Shown here: piece by piece, positions 43,603 to 53,764 of the stretch
Layout of the letters: the number at the start of each line of letters is the position of its first letter
Numbering within the stretch: the first letter of the stretch is position 1
Source of the DNA: Marinobacter sp. SS5-14b
GTDB lineage: Bacteria; Pseudomonadota; Gammaproteobacteria; Pseudomonadales; Oleiphilaceae
Reading direction: 5' to 3'
NCBI RefSeq assembly: GCF_030541005.1
Contig: NZ_JASSVM010000004.1
Coordinates: 1 to 64,000 of the forward strand
Length of the DNA: 64,000 bases
Program-made: the position numbers and the translations under genes
The notes under the pieces: model-generated
What the model was told of the DNA's origin: nothing
What the model saw: only the letters and a program-made list of their open reading frames with translations
Databases searched by the model: none

Positions 43603-44580
43603 TCAACCATTAATTCGTGCTTCCAGGGTTTCAAGCGTGTTCAAAACCTTTCGAAACTCAGGAACATCCCCAAAAATCATCTCAGACATATCATCGTAGT
43701 CTTGCTCCAACGCCGCAAAATGAAGATCAGATGGCATGAGGCGAAAGGAGCCAGGCGCCGCTGTTGAGTACTTTGCCCAGGCGGCCGGGTAAAATTTCTG
43801 TTTGAAAGCCACAACGTCCGTTAAAAGCTTTGTATCATTGAGCGCGGATTCCACATAGCGACTACCCGCCAGCCGATGCACATCGTAGTAATGCCTTGCA
43901 TAGCGACTTGGCAATACTTTATCGATTGGCCTGTGGGCTTCCGCGTGAAGGATAGTCAGCTTCTCCCAGAAGGTTCGCTCTGCCCGTATCGTTGGCACCT
44001 CAATGACACGCTCTTCAAAGGCATCTGGAAAGGACCTTGCGGCATAGCTTTCCACAGGCCGAGACTCCATCGGTAACATTGCGGCCAGCGGGCCAATCTC
44101 AAGGCGGACAACGGGGCGCAAGTAACCCGGAGCAAACACTGCCGGGTATTCGATGTTGATGGTGTGGGGATCATCCCGATCAAGGTGTGCCTGACACAAA
44201 GGGGACACCACATTCTGCAAATCCGGAAGAAGACGCTCCTGAATCAAGCGCTGCGCAGAATGATTAATCTCGACATTCAGCCTTTGTTGCTGAGTTTTAC
44301 TCCTCTCGCCGTCTGGCGCTTCCTCGCTAAGCCCGGTCCAGTCCAGAATCAGATCAATATCTTCAGAAAACCTTTCAATAAGACCGTAGGCTTTGGAGAG
44401 ACTGGTTCCACCCTTGAACCTCAGCCTTGGGGCCCAGTCCTTCATGCTGAATAACACATCCAGGCACCAGACAATCCAAAAATCCTTTTCCGCTGCAGCT
44501 GGCGTTATGCCCATGCTGTTAGAGGTTGCGGCAAATAACTCCTGACGCTGCTGTGCCGTTTCCCTGGCAATATTTCTCAT
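43603..44580 (-). CDS. AbiEii-type nucleotidyltransferase toxin
   Basis: This is a 325-residue protein of the AbiEii/DUF1814 family. The nucleotidyltransferase core is visible as FKGGTSLSKAYGLIERFSEDIDLIL (GS-type glycine loop and the DxD metal pair). Related toxins transfer nucleotides to the acceptor end of tRNAs or otherwise stop growth during phage infection. It lies 2 bp after its putative antitoxin gene, the normal order of type IV AbiE systems. No truncation is seen. Confidence 0.88.
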   Translation of the reverse strand: MRNIARETAQQRQELFAATSNSMGITPAAAEKDFWIVWCLDVLFSMKDWAPRLRFKGGTSLSKAYGLIERFSEDIDLILDWTGLSEEAPDGERSKTQQQRLNVEINHSAQRLIQERLLPDLQNVVSPLCQAHLDRDDPHTINIEYPAVFAPGYLRPVVRLEIGPLAAMLPMESRPVESYAARSFPDAFEERVIEVPTIRAERTFWEKLTILHAEAHRPIDKVLPSRYARHYYDVHRLAGSRYVESALNDTKLLTDVVAFKQKFYPAAWAKYSTAAPGSFRLMPSDLHFAALEQDYDDMSEMIFGDVPEFRKVLNTLETLEARING

Positions 44581-44582
44581 AA

Positions 44583-45215
44583 TTACTCCTTGCTAGCTAT
44601 CTCCAGAACTTCGGTGATGACCTCCTGAATCCAGCTGGTCACATACTGAGTATCTCGGGCGATAGCCATGCGTTGCTTTTCAGGAACTGGGGCTTGCGGG
44701 CTCAGGTATCGAGCCATGATTAAGACGTGATCCTGGGTTAGACTTAATTGGCCCAAGGCGGCAATTGACTGAACAAGTAAAGCACTTTGGGGATGTTTCA
44801 GATTCAGATGGGTAAACCGGGATTTCCGGAACGTTAGTTCGTTGCCCTGAATCAGGTATGAGCGGCTCGGGCCATCGCTTAGATAAACGAACCGCGCAGG
44901 CACTTGTGTTGAAATGCCGATGATATTCAGCGCCGCATTACCTGTTACCTGAATCGTCCAGCCAAACTTCCGGGCCAACGCATGGGCCACCTGATCCATA
45001 TCAGGCCCCAGATCGGCCTTGAGCCATTTGCTGTAACGAGGGTAATCATACAACCCGCGAGTGAGCCGGCGGATCGTACCTTTCACAACAAGACGAGAAA
45101 GTGCTTTATCAATAGAATCGGAACCTCCCAGCAGGCTGAAATCTTTTCTTGAAAAAGACCAACCCCTACCAAATCCATAGATCCTGCTAACTATCTTATT
45201 TTCAAGGCTTTTCAT
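44583..45215 (-). CDS. AbiEi-like antitoxin/transcriptional regulator (DUF6088)
   Basis: This is a 210-residue protein with an N-terminal winged helix (about 1-65: SFSRKDFSLLGGSDSIDKALSRLVVKGTIRRLTRGLYDYPRY) and a C-terminal AbiEi-type domain. In studied AbiE pairs this protein neutralises the toxin and represses its own promoter by binding inverted repeats. A matching inverted repeat lies 20 bp upstream (45235-45266). The ribosome-binding site is weak. Confidence 0.85.
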   Translation of the reverse strand: MKSLENKIVSRIYGFGRGWSFSRKDFSLLGGSDSIDKALSRLVVKGTIRRLTRGLYDYPRYSKWLKADLGPDMDQVAHALARKFGWTIQVTGNAALNIIGISTQVPARFVYLSDGPSRSYLIQGNELTFRKSRFTHLNLKHPQSALLVQSIAALGQLSLTQDHVLIMARYLSPQAPVPEKQRMAIARDTQYVTSWIQEVITEVLEIASKE

Positions 45216-45234
45216 TAATTTAATGGCGCTACAT

Positions 45235-45266
45235 TTGTCCGGAAAATGATATTACTTTCCTGACAA
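45235..45266. promoter_or_regulatory. Inverted-repeat operator of the AbiE pair
   Basis: TTGTCCGGAAA (45235-45245) and TTTCCTGACAA (45256-45266) are complementary at 10 of 11 positions across a 10-bp spacer. The repeat lies immediately upstream of the antitoxin start, the place where AbiEi proteins bind to autorepress. Confidence 0.65.
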
Positions 45267-45322
45267 TATAGCAGGTCTTTCTGGCGCTTGTGTGAAAAAG
45301 GATCTCACTGGGGACAAACAAT

Positions 45323-45350
45323 AAAAAAGCCCCCGGGGTGCGGGGGCTTT
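45323..45350 (-). terminator. Rho-independent terminator after fba
   Basis: AAAGCCCCCG pairs perfectly with CGGGGGCTTT (45326-45335 and 45341-45350). On the minus strand the stem runs into six T. It closes the tkt-epd-pgk-fba cluster 15 bp after the fba stop. Confidence 0.9.
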
Positions 45351-45365
45351 GCTCAGTCAGGCAGC

Positions 45366-46430
45366 TTACTTAACCTTAGGATCCAGCTCGCCAGCCGCAT
45401 AACGCTCGAACATCTGCTCGAGGTTAACCGGCTTGATCTTGCTGGCCTGGCCGGCGCAACCGAAGGCTTCGTAGCGCGCCACGCAAATGTCGGTCATGGC
45501 AACCATGGTGGCCTTCAGGAATTTACGCGGGTCGAATTCGGCCGGATTCTGGGCCATGAAGCGACGAACCGCACCGGTTGAGGCCAGGCGCAGATCGGTG
45601 TCGATGTTGACCTTGCGCACGCCGTGCTTGATGCCTTCCACGATTTCTTCCACCGGAACACCGTAGGTTTCCGGGATCTCGCCACCGAATTCGTTGATCA
45701 CCTTCAGCCATTCCTGGGGTACGGAGCTCGAGCCGTGCATCACCAGGTGGGTGTCTGGAATGCGTTTGTGGATGGCTTTGATTTGCTCGATGGCCAGGAT
45801 GTCACCTGTCGGCGGACGGGTGAACTTGTAGGCGCCGTGGCTGGTGCCGATGGCGATGGCCAGTGCGTCTACGTGGGTTTTCTTGACGAAGTCGGCCGCT
45901 TCTTCCGGGTCGGTCAGCATCTGGTCGTGGTCCAGAGTGCCTTCGGCGCCAATACCGTCTTCTTCACCGGCCTGGCCGGTTTCGAGGGAGCCCAGACAGC
46001 CCAGCTCGCCTTCTACGGACACGCCACAGGCGTGGGCCATTTCAACGGTGCGACGGGTAACGTCTACGTTGTATTCGTAGCTGGTCGGGGTTTTGCCGTC
46101 TTCACCCAAGGAGCCATCCATCATCACGGAGCTGAAGCCAAGCTGGATGGAGCGCTGGCACACGGCCGGACTGGTGCCGTGGTCCTGGTGCATAACCACG
46201 GGGATGTGCGGCCATTCTTCGATGGCGGCCAGGATCAGGTGGCGCAGGAACGGCGCACCGGCGTATTTGCGGGCACCGGCGGAGGCCTGGACAATGACCG
46301 GGGAATCGGTTTTGTCGGCGGCTTCCATGATGGCGCGCATTTGTTCGAGGTTGTTTACGTTAAAGGCTGGCACACCGTAACCATGCTCGGCGGCGTGGTC
46401 CAGAAGTTGCCGCAGCGAAATCAGGGCCAT
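45366..46430 (-). CDS. fba: Class II fructose-bisphosphate aldolase
   Basis: This 354-residue zinc aldolase cleaves or forms fructose-1,6-bisphosphate. The motif [30 protein letters not shown] holds zinc-binding histidines, and [15 protein letters not shown] and [13 protein letters not shown] are the other active-site loops. The sequence is of the subtype seen in cbb operons as well as in gammaproteobacterial gap-pgk-fba clusters. It is separated from pgk by about 220 bp containing palindromic element D, so it may have partly independent expression. Confidence 0.95.
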   Translation of the reverse strand: MALISLRQLLDHAAEHGYGVPAFNVNNLEQMRAIMEAADKTDSPVIVQASAGARKYAGAPFLRHLILAAIEEWPHIPVVMHQDHGTSPAVCQRSIQLGFSSVMMDGSLGEDGKTPTSYEYNVDVTRRTVEMAHACGVSVEGELGCLGSLETGQAGEEDGIGAEGTLDHDQMLTDPEEAADFVKKTHVDALAIAIGTSHGAYKFTRPPTGDILAIEQIKAIHKRIPDTHLVMHGSSSVPQEWLKVINEFGGEIPETYGVPVEEIVEGIKHGVRKVNIDTDLRLASTGAVRRFMAQNPAEFDPRKFLKATMVAMTDICVARYEAFGCAGQASKIKPVNLEQMFERYAAGELDPKVK

Positions 46431-46498
46431 GGGTTGTCTCCTTCGTTGACTTTTTGAGGTTTAAATTCTGTTCGTTTTCAGACTTGGGAGTCTGCTGC

Positions 46499-46606
46499 GG
46501 AGGGTGGGGTAAGTCATTCGCGGAACCGCTACGAGCACATCCTTGTGCGCTTCTCTCCGGCCATCCATGGCCTCCGAAATTCCGCGAATGACTTACCCCA
46601 CCCTCC
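46499..46606. repeat. Palindromic element, copy D
   Basis: Perfectly complementary 27-nt arms (46499-46525 and 46580-46606) enclose a 54-nt core with CCATCCATGG. The core aligns closely with copy C. It lies between pgk and fba, inside what would otherwise be one operon. No gene is seen in the gap. Confidence 0.88.
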
Positions 46607-46653
46607 TTGCGATTCTGGCCCTGTGCGGGCTTCTCTCAGAATCGCTTTATTGA

Positions 46654-47814
46654 TTACGCTCCGCGCTCTTCCAGTACGGCTACTGCCGGCAGGGTTTTGC
46701 CTTCCACGAATTCGAGGAAGGCGCCGCCGCCGGTGGAGATGTAGGAGATCTTGTCAGCTATGCCGTATTTGTCAACGGCGGCAACGGTGTCGCCGCCGCC
46801 GGCGAGGGAGAAGGCGTCGCTTTCGGCGATGGCTTCGGCCAATGCCTTGGTGCCGTTGCCGAACTGGTCGAATTCGAATACGCCAACCGGGCCGTTCCAG
46901 AGGATGGTTTTGGCGTTCTTGAGCAGGCTCGCGAACTGGCCGGCGGTTTCCGGGCCTACGTCGAGGATCATGTCGTCGGCGCTGACGTCGGAGATGTTTT
47001 TCACGGTGGCGGTGGCGGTTTCGGCGAATTCGCTGGCAACCACTACGTCTACCGGCAGCGGGATTTCAACGCGGCTGGCGATGTCTTTGGCGGTGTCGAC
47101 CAGGTCGTGTTCGCACAGGGACTTGCCTACCGGGTGGCCGGCTGCGGCCAGGAAGGTGTTTGCGATGCCACCGCCAACGATGATCTGGTCACACACTTTT
47201 TCCAGGGCGTTGAGCACGTCCAGTTTGGTGGAGACTTTGGAGCCACCCACGATGGCAACCACCGGCTTGGCCGGGTTGTCCAAGGCTTTGCCTAGGGCGT
47301 CCAGTTCGGCCGCCAGCAGGGGGCCGGCGCAAGCTTCGGGGGCGAACTTGGCGACGCCGTGGGTGGAGGCCTGGGCGCGGTGGGCGGTGCCGAAGGCGTC
47401 CATCACATAGACGTCGCACAGGGCTGCGTATTGCTTGGCCAGGTCTTCGTTGTCTTTCTTTTCGCCTTTGTTGAAGCGAACGTTTTCGAACAGCACGACT
47501 TCGCCGTCGGCCACTTCAACGCCGTTCAGGTAATCCTTGATCAGGCGGACTTCCTGGCCCAGCAGGGTGGACAGGTGCTCGGCGACCGGTTTCATAGAGG
47601 AGGCTTCGTCGTACACGCCTTCTTCCGGACGGCCCAGGTGGGACATCAGCATGACTTTGGCGCCGGCGTCTTTGGCGGCCTTGATGGTCGGCAGCGAGGC
47701 GCGGATGCGGGCGTCGCTGGATACTTTGCCGTCTTTGACCGGTACGTTCAGGTCTTCACGAATCAGAACCCGCTTGCCGGCGAGGTTCAGGTCAGTCATT
47801 TTTTTGATGGCCAT
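46654..47814 (-). CDS. pgk: Phosphoglycerate kinase
   Basis: This is a 386-residue glycolytic and gluconeogenic kinase interconverting 1,3-bisphosphoglycerate and 3-phosphoglycerate. Visible motifs: [24 protein letters not shown], the hinge region with [28 protein letters not shown] and the C-terminal GGGDTVAAV and [13 protein letters not shown] loops. Length is normal. It is the third gene of the tkt-epd-pgk-fba cluster, separated from epd by about 125 bp of repeat sequence. Confidence 0.97.
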   Translation of the reverse strand: MAIKKMTDLNLAGKRVLIREDLNVPVKDGKVSSDARIRASLPTIKAAKDAGAKVMLMSHLGRPEEGVYDEASSMKPVAEHLSTLLGQEVRLIKDYLNGVEVADGEVVLFENVRFNKGEKKDNEDLAKQYAALCDVYVMDAFGTAHRAQASTHGVAKFAPEACAGPLLAAELDALGKALDNPAKPVVAIVGGSKVSTKLDVLNALEKVCDQIIVGGGIANTFLAAAGHPVGKSLCEHDLVDTAKDIASRVEIPLPVDVVVASEFAETATATVKNISDVSADDMILDVGPETAGQFASLLKNAKTILWNGPVGVFEFDQFGNGTKALAEAIAESDAFSLAGGGDTVAAVDKYGIADKISYISTGGGAFLEFVEGKTLPAVAVLEERGA

Positions 47815-47865
47815 AATCAGGTTCCGTAGTTATGGGTTCATGCTTGCAAACGTTAAGCCTTGGGT

Positions 47866-47937
47866 GGGGTCTGACCCCCAGGGGTCAGACCCCTTTGTAT
47901 CCGTCGGGGCTGGGTGAAAGGTCAGGCCCCTTTGTAT
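47866..47937. repeat. GGGGTC-type palindrome with CCCCTTTGTAT direct repeats
   Basis: A perfect 28-bp palindrome (47866-47893) joins GGGGTCTGACCCC and GGGGTCAGACCCC across CA. Its right end begins a degenerate direct repeat: CCCCTTTGTATCCGTC at 47890 and CCCCTTTGTATTCGTC near 47926. It is the same class as 8194-8277 and occupies the epd-pgk gap. Confidence 0.8.
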
Positions 47938-47940
47938 TCG

Positions 47941-48969
47941 TCAGGTTTTGGCGAGCCACGCCTGGCTCACATCCAGCATCCGGTTAGCAAAGCCCCATTC
48001 GTTATCGAACCAGCACAGGACTTTCACCATGGTGCCGCCGGTGACTCGGGTCTGGCCGCCGTCTACCACGCCGGAATGGGAATCATGGTTAAAATCCGAG
48101 CTGGCCAGTAGTTCATCAGTGTAGCCGAGGATACCTTTCAGCGGCCCTCTGGCCGAGTCCTTTAATAGCCGGTTTACTTCAGCCACATCGGTGACCTTGC
48201 GCACATTCACCACCATATCAATGGCAGACACGTTCAGGGTCGGCACGCGCATGGCCACCGAGCTGAAGCGGCCTTCCATGTGGGGCAGCAAGCGTTCAAT
48301 GCCGCGCGCCAGGCCGGTGTCTACCGGTACGATGTTATGGAGTGCGCTGCGGGTGCGGCGCAGATCCTGGTGATGATACGCATCGATAACCGGCTGATCG
48401 TTCATGGCAGCGTGGATGGTGGTGGTGCTGCCCTGCTCTACGCCGAAGGCCTCGTCCAGAACCTTGACCACTGGCACCAGGCAGTTGGTGGTGCAAGAGC
48501 CCGCCGCAACAATTACATCGTCTGCACTCAGGGTGTCGTCGTTGATGCCGAACACCACGGTGCGGTCCACATCAGACTCACCCGGCTGGGAAAACAACAG
48601 CCGTTGGGCGCCCGAAGCGATGTGTTTTTCCGCCGTTGCCCGGTCGGAATAGGCGCCGGAACATTCCAGCACCAGATCCACGTCCAGCAAACGCCAGGGC
48701 AGTTCTTCCGGGTCCGGGTGTCGCAGCACGCGGATGCGGTCGCCGTTTACCACCAGGTTGTCGCCATCCACCGCCACCTCACCGTGAAACCGCCCGTGGG
48801 TGGAGTCGTATTTGGTCAGGTGAGCGATGGTGTCGATGTCTGACAACTCGTTGATCGCGACCACCTGCAGGTAATCGCGATAGCCGTTTTCATACAGTGC
48901 CCGCAACACGCACTGGCCGATACGGCCGTACCCGTTGATGGCGATTCGAAACGGCGTTGAGTTGCTCAT
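47941..48969 (-). CDS. epd: Erythrose-4-phosphate dehydrogenase / type I GAPDH-like enzyme
   Basis: This is a 342-residue NAD-dependent dehydrogenase of the glyceraldehyde-3-phosphate dehydrogenase superfamily. It has NGYGRIGQCVLRAL, the catalytic cysteine in GSCTTNCLVPV and the terminal WFDNEWGFANRM. The segment AAMNDQPVIDAYHHQDLRRTRSALHNIVPVDT is characteristic of Epd, which makes 4-phosphoerythronate for pyridoxal phosphate synthesis, rather than glycolytic GapA. The position between tkt and pgk fits either role, so activity as GAPDH cannot be excluded. Its start shares a base with the tkt stop. Confidence 0.88.
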   Translation of the reverse strand: MSNSTPFRIAINGYGRIGQCVLRALYENGYRDYLQVVAINELSDIDTIAHLTKYDSTHGRFHGEVAVDGDNLVVNGDRIRVLRHPDPEELPWRLLDVDLVLECSGAYSDRATAEKHIASGAQRLLFSQPGESDVDRTVVFGINDDTLSADDVIVAAGSCTTNCLVPVVKVLDEAFGVEQGSTTTIHAAMNDQPVIDAYHHQDLRRTRSALHNIVPVDTGLARGIERLLPHMEGRFSSVAMRVPTLNVSAIDMVVNVRKVTDVAEVNRLLKDSARGPLKGILGYTDELLASSDFNHDSHSGVVDGGQTRVTGGTMVKVLCWFDNEWGFANRMLDVSQAWLAKT

Positions 48970-50975
48970 CAGGCGTCCAGCAGTTCCGCAGCCACTTCAA
49001 GAATGTTATCGACGGTGAAGCCGAATTCCTTGAACAGCTCGCCAGCCGGCGCAGACTCACCAAAGGTGGTCATGCCGACAACCCGGCCGTCCAGGCCAAC
49101 GTACTTGTACCAGTAATCGGCGATGCCGGCTTCGATGGCGATACGATTAGTGACTTCCAGCGGCAGTACCTGTTGCTTGTAATCGGCGCTCTGGGCGTCG
49201 AATACATCGGTCGACGGCATAGACACAACGCGAACACCGTTGCCTTGCTCACGCAACTTGGCGGCAACGTCTTGCGCCAGGCCTACTTCAGAGCCGGTAG
49301 CGATCAGGATCAGATCCGGAGTGCCTTTGCTGTCTGACAGTACGTAACCACCTTTAGCGACATTGGCCAGCTGCTCGGCGTCACGCTGCTGGTGTGGCAG
49401 GTTCTGACGGGAGAACACCATGGCCGTGGGGCCATCGTTACGCTCCAGAGCTGCCTTCCAGGCCACGGCAGATTCCACCGCGTCGGCCGGGCGCCACATG
49501 CTCATATTCGGCGTGGTGCGCAGGCTCGCCATCTGCTCGATGGGCTGGTGGGTGGGGCCGTCTTCGCCCAGACCGATGGAGTCGTGGGTGAATACAAAAA
49601 TGGAGCGCTGCTTCATGAGAGCCGCCATGCGCACAGCATTGCGGCAGTATTCCATGAAAATCAGGAAGGTGGCGCCGTAAGGTACAAAGCCGCCGTGCAG
49701 CGCCAGGCCATTCATGATGGCGGCCATGCCGAACTCGCGTACACCGTAGTAGATGTAGTTACCAGAGGCGTCGTCTTTGGTCACACCTTTACAGCCAGAC
49801 CAGATGGTCAGGTTGGAGCCGGCCAGGTCGGCGGAGCCGCCCAACAGTTCAGGCAGCATCGGGCCGTATGCATTCAGAGCATTCTGGGACGCCTTGCGGG
49901 AGGCAATGGTGTCGCCCTTGTCCTGGCATTCCTGAATGTAGGCCTGAGCTTTTTCGGAGAAATCGGCGGGCAGATCACCGGCCATACGACGCTTGAATTC
50001 AGCGGCCAGCTGCGGCTCGGCTTTTTCGTACGCTGCGAATTTTTCTTCCCAGGCGCTTTGAGCAGCAGCACCTTTCTCTTTGCCGTCCCAGGCTGCGTAT
50101 ATTTCAGACGGTACTTCGAACGGACCGTGCTCCCAGCCCAGCGCCTTGCGGGTCAGTGCGATTTCATCGTCACCCAGCGGGGCACCGTGGCAATCTTCCT
50201 TGCCCTGTTTGTTCGGGGAACCGAAGCCAATGATGGTCTTGCAGCAGATCAGGGTGGGCTGCTCAGTGTTAGCCCGGGCCTGCTCTACCGCTGCACGGAT
50301 GGCGTCGGCATCGTGGCCGTCAACGGCGGGGATAACTTGCCAGCCGTAGGATTCGAAACGCTGCGGGGTGTTGTCGGTGAACCAGCCTTCCACTTCGCCG
50401 TCGATGGAAATGCCGTTGTCGTCGTAGAAGAACACCAGCTTACCCAGGCCCAGAGTGCCGGCCAGCGAAGCGACTTCGTGGGAGATACCTTCCATCAGGC
50501 AACCGTCGCCCAGGAACGCATAGGTGTAGTGGTCAACAATATCGTGACCCGGGCGGTTGAACTGGGCGGCCAACGCTTTTTCAGCAAGCGCAAAGCCCAC
50601 GGCATTGGCAATGCCCTGACCCAGCGGGCCAGTGGTGGTTTCAATGCCCGGGGTGTAACCGTATTCCGGGTGGCCCGGAGTCTTGGAATGCAGCTGACGG
50701 AAGTTCTTGATGTCGTCAATGGATACGTCGTACCCGCTCAGATGCAGCAGGGAATACTGCAGCATGGAGCCATGGCCGTTAGACAGCACGAAGCGGTCAC
50801 GGTTGGCCCAGTGCGGGTTGGCCGGGTTGTGGCTGAGGTAATCATTCCACAGCACCTCGGCGATATCCGCCATACCCATGGGCGCGCCCGGGTGGCCGGA
50901 TTTGGCTTTCTGAACCGCATCCATGCTCAGCGCGCGAATGGCGTTGGCGAGATCTTTACGAGACGGCATTGACAA
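48969..50975 (-). CDS. tkt: Transketolase
   Basis: This 668-residue thiamine-diphosphate enzyme of the pentose phosphate pathway moves two-carbon units between sugar phosphates. The cofactor motif [18 protein letters not shown], the substrate loop [20 protein letters not shown] and the C-terminal [19 protein letters not shown] are all present. Its product erythrose-4-phosphate is the substrate of the overlapping downstream epd. It is the first gene of the cluster; its promoter lies between 50976 and the divergent sahR-like gene. Confidence 0.97.
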   Translation of the reverse strand: MSMPSRKDLANAIRALSMDAVQKAKSGHPGAPMGMADIAEVLWNDYLSHNPANPHWANRDRFVLSNGHGSMLQYSLLHLSGYDVSIDDIKNFRQLHSKTPGHPEYGYTPGIETTTGPLGQGIANAVGFALAEKALAAQFNRPGHDIVDHYTYAFLGDGCLMEGISHEVASLAGTLGLGKLVFFYDDNGISIDGEVEGWFTDNTPQRFESYGWQVIPAVDGHDADAIRAAVEQARANTEQPTLICCKTIIGFGSPNKQGKEDCHGAPLGDDEIALTRKALGWEHGPFEVPSEIYAAWDGKEKGAAAQSAWEEKFAAYEKAEPQLAAEFKRRMAGDLPADFSEKAQAYIQECQDKGDTIASRKASQNALNAYGPMLPELLGGSADLAGSNLTIWSGCKGVTKDDASGNYIYYGVREFGMAAIMNGLALHGGFVPYGATFLIFMEYCRNAVRMAALMKQRSIFVFTHDSIGLGEDGPTHQPIEQMASLRTTPNMSMWRPADAVESAVAWKAALERNDGPTAMVFSRQNLPHQQRDAEQLANVAKGGYVLSDSKGTPDLILIATGSEVGLAQDVAAKLREQGNGVRVVSMPSTDVFDAQSADYKQQVLPLEVTNRIAIEAGIADYWYKYVGLDGRVVGMTTFGESAPAGELFKEFGFTVDNILEVAAELLDA

Positions 50976-51143
50976 TTCTCCAGTGTTTTTCAGGAAAAGA
51001 CTTCAAGCTGCAAAAACTGCTCAAAAAGAAGGCGCGTATTTTCACCGATTACGGTGTGCCGGGGCAAATCCATATGTAGTGGTTTTCCGATGGCGGCGGC
51101 ACAAAATCACCAAAGCGACTGATTTCACAGAAGCGATAAATCT

Positions 51144-51163
51144 ATATCAAAAAATTTTGATAT
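51144..51163. promoter_or_regulatory. SahR-like operator upstream of the regulator gene
   Basis: ATATCAAAAAATTTTGATAT has perfect 9-bp arms around AA. It lies 43 bp before the ArsR-type regulator, in the gap shared with tkt. A near-identical site precedes metK. The pair defines a likely autoregulated operator. Confidence 0.7.
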
Positions 51164-51205
51164 GGCTATTGATCGATCAACCGAACGCCCCTACACTTGC
51201 CAACC

Positions 51206-52207
51206 ATGACCTCACTCAATGCACATGCGAACGAATTGTCCTCCGTGGACACCCTGGCCCCGATCTTCAAGGCAAGCGGCGATCCGCTGCGCCTGGAAAT
51301 CCTGCGGGTGCTGCGCCGGGATACCTTTGGCGTGCTTGAGTTGAGCCAGCTGTTCGACATGCGCCAGTCCGGCATGAGCCATCACCTGAAGGTGATGCAC
51401 AAAGCCGGACTGCTGGAACCCCAGCGGGAAGGCAATGCCATCTTCTACCGCCGTCCGCTCCATCTGGACAGCGACAAGCTGACTGACCAGGCCATCCGGC
51501 AGATTTTTGAGACCGTCGACCGGGTGCCCCTGCCCCCGCAGCTCGAGGAAAAGATCGAGGCCATCCGGGAGCAAAGGGCTGAACAATCACAGGCGTTTTT
51601 CTCTCGCCACTCGGAACAGTTCCGGGAACAGCAGGAGCTGATTGCCGCGTTTGACCTGTATGCCGATCCGACGGCCGGATTGATCCGCAAGCGGGCCAGC
51701 CGACAGGAATGGCGCAGCGTGCTGGAAATCGGCCCGGGTGAAGGCGGCTTTCTGCCGGTGCTGTCCGAGTTGTTCGAGCATGTGGTTGGCCTGGACAACA
51801 GCAAGGACATGCTCGCCAAGGCTACTCGCACCTGTATTGACGAGCGCCTGAACAACGTGGACCTGATTGAAGGGGTCACGGATACGGTTCTGGCACGCGG
51901 CGACGCCTTCGACCTGATCGTCGCAAACATGGTGCTGCACCATGTGCCCAGCCCGGCCGACATTTTTCTGGACGCAGCAGCCCTGATGAACAACGGCGGC
52001 TGCTTTATCGTCAGCGACCTGTGCAGCCACGATCAGGACTGGGCCAAGGAAAACTGCGGCGACCTGTGGCTGGGTTTTGAACCGGAAGAACTGACAGCCT
52101 GGGCGGCCGATGCAGGCCTGGCGGCAGGCGAACAACTGTTTATTGGGCTGCGCAACGGCTTCCAGGTGCAGGTTCGGGAGTTCTGGAAAACAGCAACATC
52201 TGCCTGA
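51206..52207 (+). CDS. ArsR-methyltransferase fusion regulator, SahR-like
   Basis: This is a 333-residue protein with an N-terminal ArsR winged helix (about 15-90: IFKASGDPLRLEILRVLRRDTFGVLELSQLFDMRQSGMSHHLKVM) and a C-terminal class I SAM-dependent methyltransferase fold (about 165-300: VLEIGPGEGGFLPVLSELF, VANMVLHHV). Regulators of this architecture in front of SAM-cycle genes sense S-adenosylhomocysteine and control metK, ahcY and metF. The following three genes and the two ATATCAAAA-type operators support that role. The ATG at 51206 is used; a TTG three codons earlier is possible. Confidence 0.82.
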   Translation: MTSLNAHANELSSVDTLAPIFKASGDPLRLEILRVLRRDTFGVLELSQLFDMRQSGMSHHLKVMHKAGLLEPQREGNAIFYRRPLHLDSDKLTDQAIRQIFETVDRVPLPPQLEEKIEAIREQRAEQSQAFFSRHSEQFREQQELIAAFDLYADPTAGLIRKRASRQEWRSVLEIGPGEGGFLPVLSELFEHVVGLDNSKDMLAKATRTCIDERLNNVDLIEGVTDTVLARGDAFDLIVANMVLHHVPSPADIFLDAAALMNNGGCFIVSDLCSHDQDWAKENCGDLWLGFEPEELTAWAADAGLAAGEQLFIGLRNGFQVQVREFWKTATSA

Positions 52208-52226
52208 AACGCCCTCAGGCAAAGGA

Positions 52227-52246
52227 ATATCTAAAAATTTTGATAT
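52227..52246. promoter_or_regulatory. SahR-like operator upstream of metK
   Basis: ATATCTAAAAATTTTGATAT differs from the site at 51144 by one base and keeps 8 of 9 arm pairs. It lies 104 bp before metK, where it could govern metK-ahcY-metF separately from the regulator gene. Confidence 0.7.
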
Positions 52247-52349
52247 AGAGTAAGTAGTAATACTTACCCCTGACAACCACTAGGCATCCGGCGAATCATT
52301 CATGACGACACCGGTACGAACATGAAAACGCTCACAGAGGAGCACCACT

Positions 52350-53540
<1,191 letters not shown>

Positions 53541-53550
53541 AAGACTTTTT

Positions 53551-53736
53551 GGCCACGGAATCCACGGAAGGACACGGAAAAAGATAAAGAAGAAATGATT
53601 TGCCACGAAATCCACTAAAGAACACGAAAAAAGACTGATCACTAAAAAAGCAGTTGTTTTTACTTTCGTGTCCTTTGGTGGATTTAGTGGCAAAAAAATC
53701 TTTTCCTTCCGTGTTTTTCCTTGGATTCCGTGGCTA
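53551..53736. repeat. Nested inverted repeats between metK and ahcY
   Basis: Two related inverted repeats are nested. An outer pair (about 53552-53586 with 53698-53735) is built on GCCACGGAATCCACGGAA, and an inner pair (about 53601-53634 with 53663-53694) on GCCACGAAATCCACTAAAG. The inner and outer arms are also similar to each other, as if one unit were duplicated. The whole could fold into a long interrupted RNA hairpin between the two genes. No riboswitch was recognised here. Confidence 0.75.
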
Positions 53737-53764
53737 ACCATTTCAAACATGACAGGAGCACCAC

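Noticed and set aside
45624..46457. Open frame of 277 codons opposite fba
   Set aside because: It is a mirror frame of the aldolase gene with no family features.
49392..50972. Open frame of 526 codons on the plus strand
   Set aside because: It is antisense to the clear transketolase gene; composition is unnatural and no motif is present.
51169..51180. TTGATCGATCAA as an FNR/Anr site
   Set aside because: The half-sites are separated by 2 bp rather than the 4 bp needed, so it is only a short chance palindrome near the regulator start.
53541..53764. SAH riboswitch ahead of ahcY
   Set aside because: The gap is filled by nested inverted repeats and shows none of the conserved SAH riboswitch core; control by a SahR-like protein is better supported.
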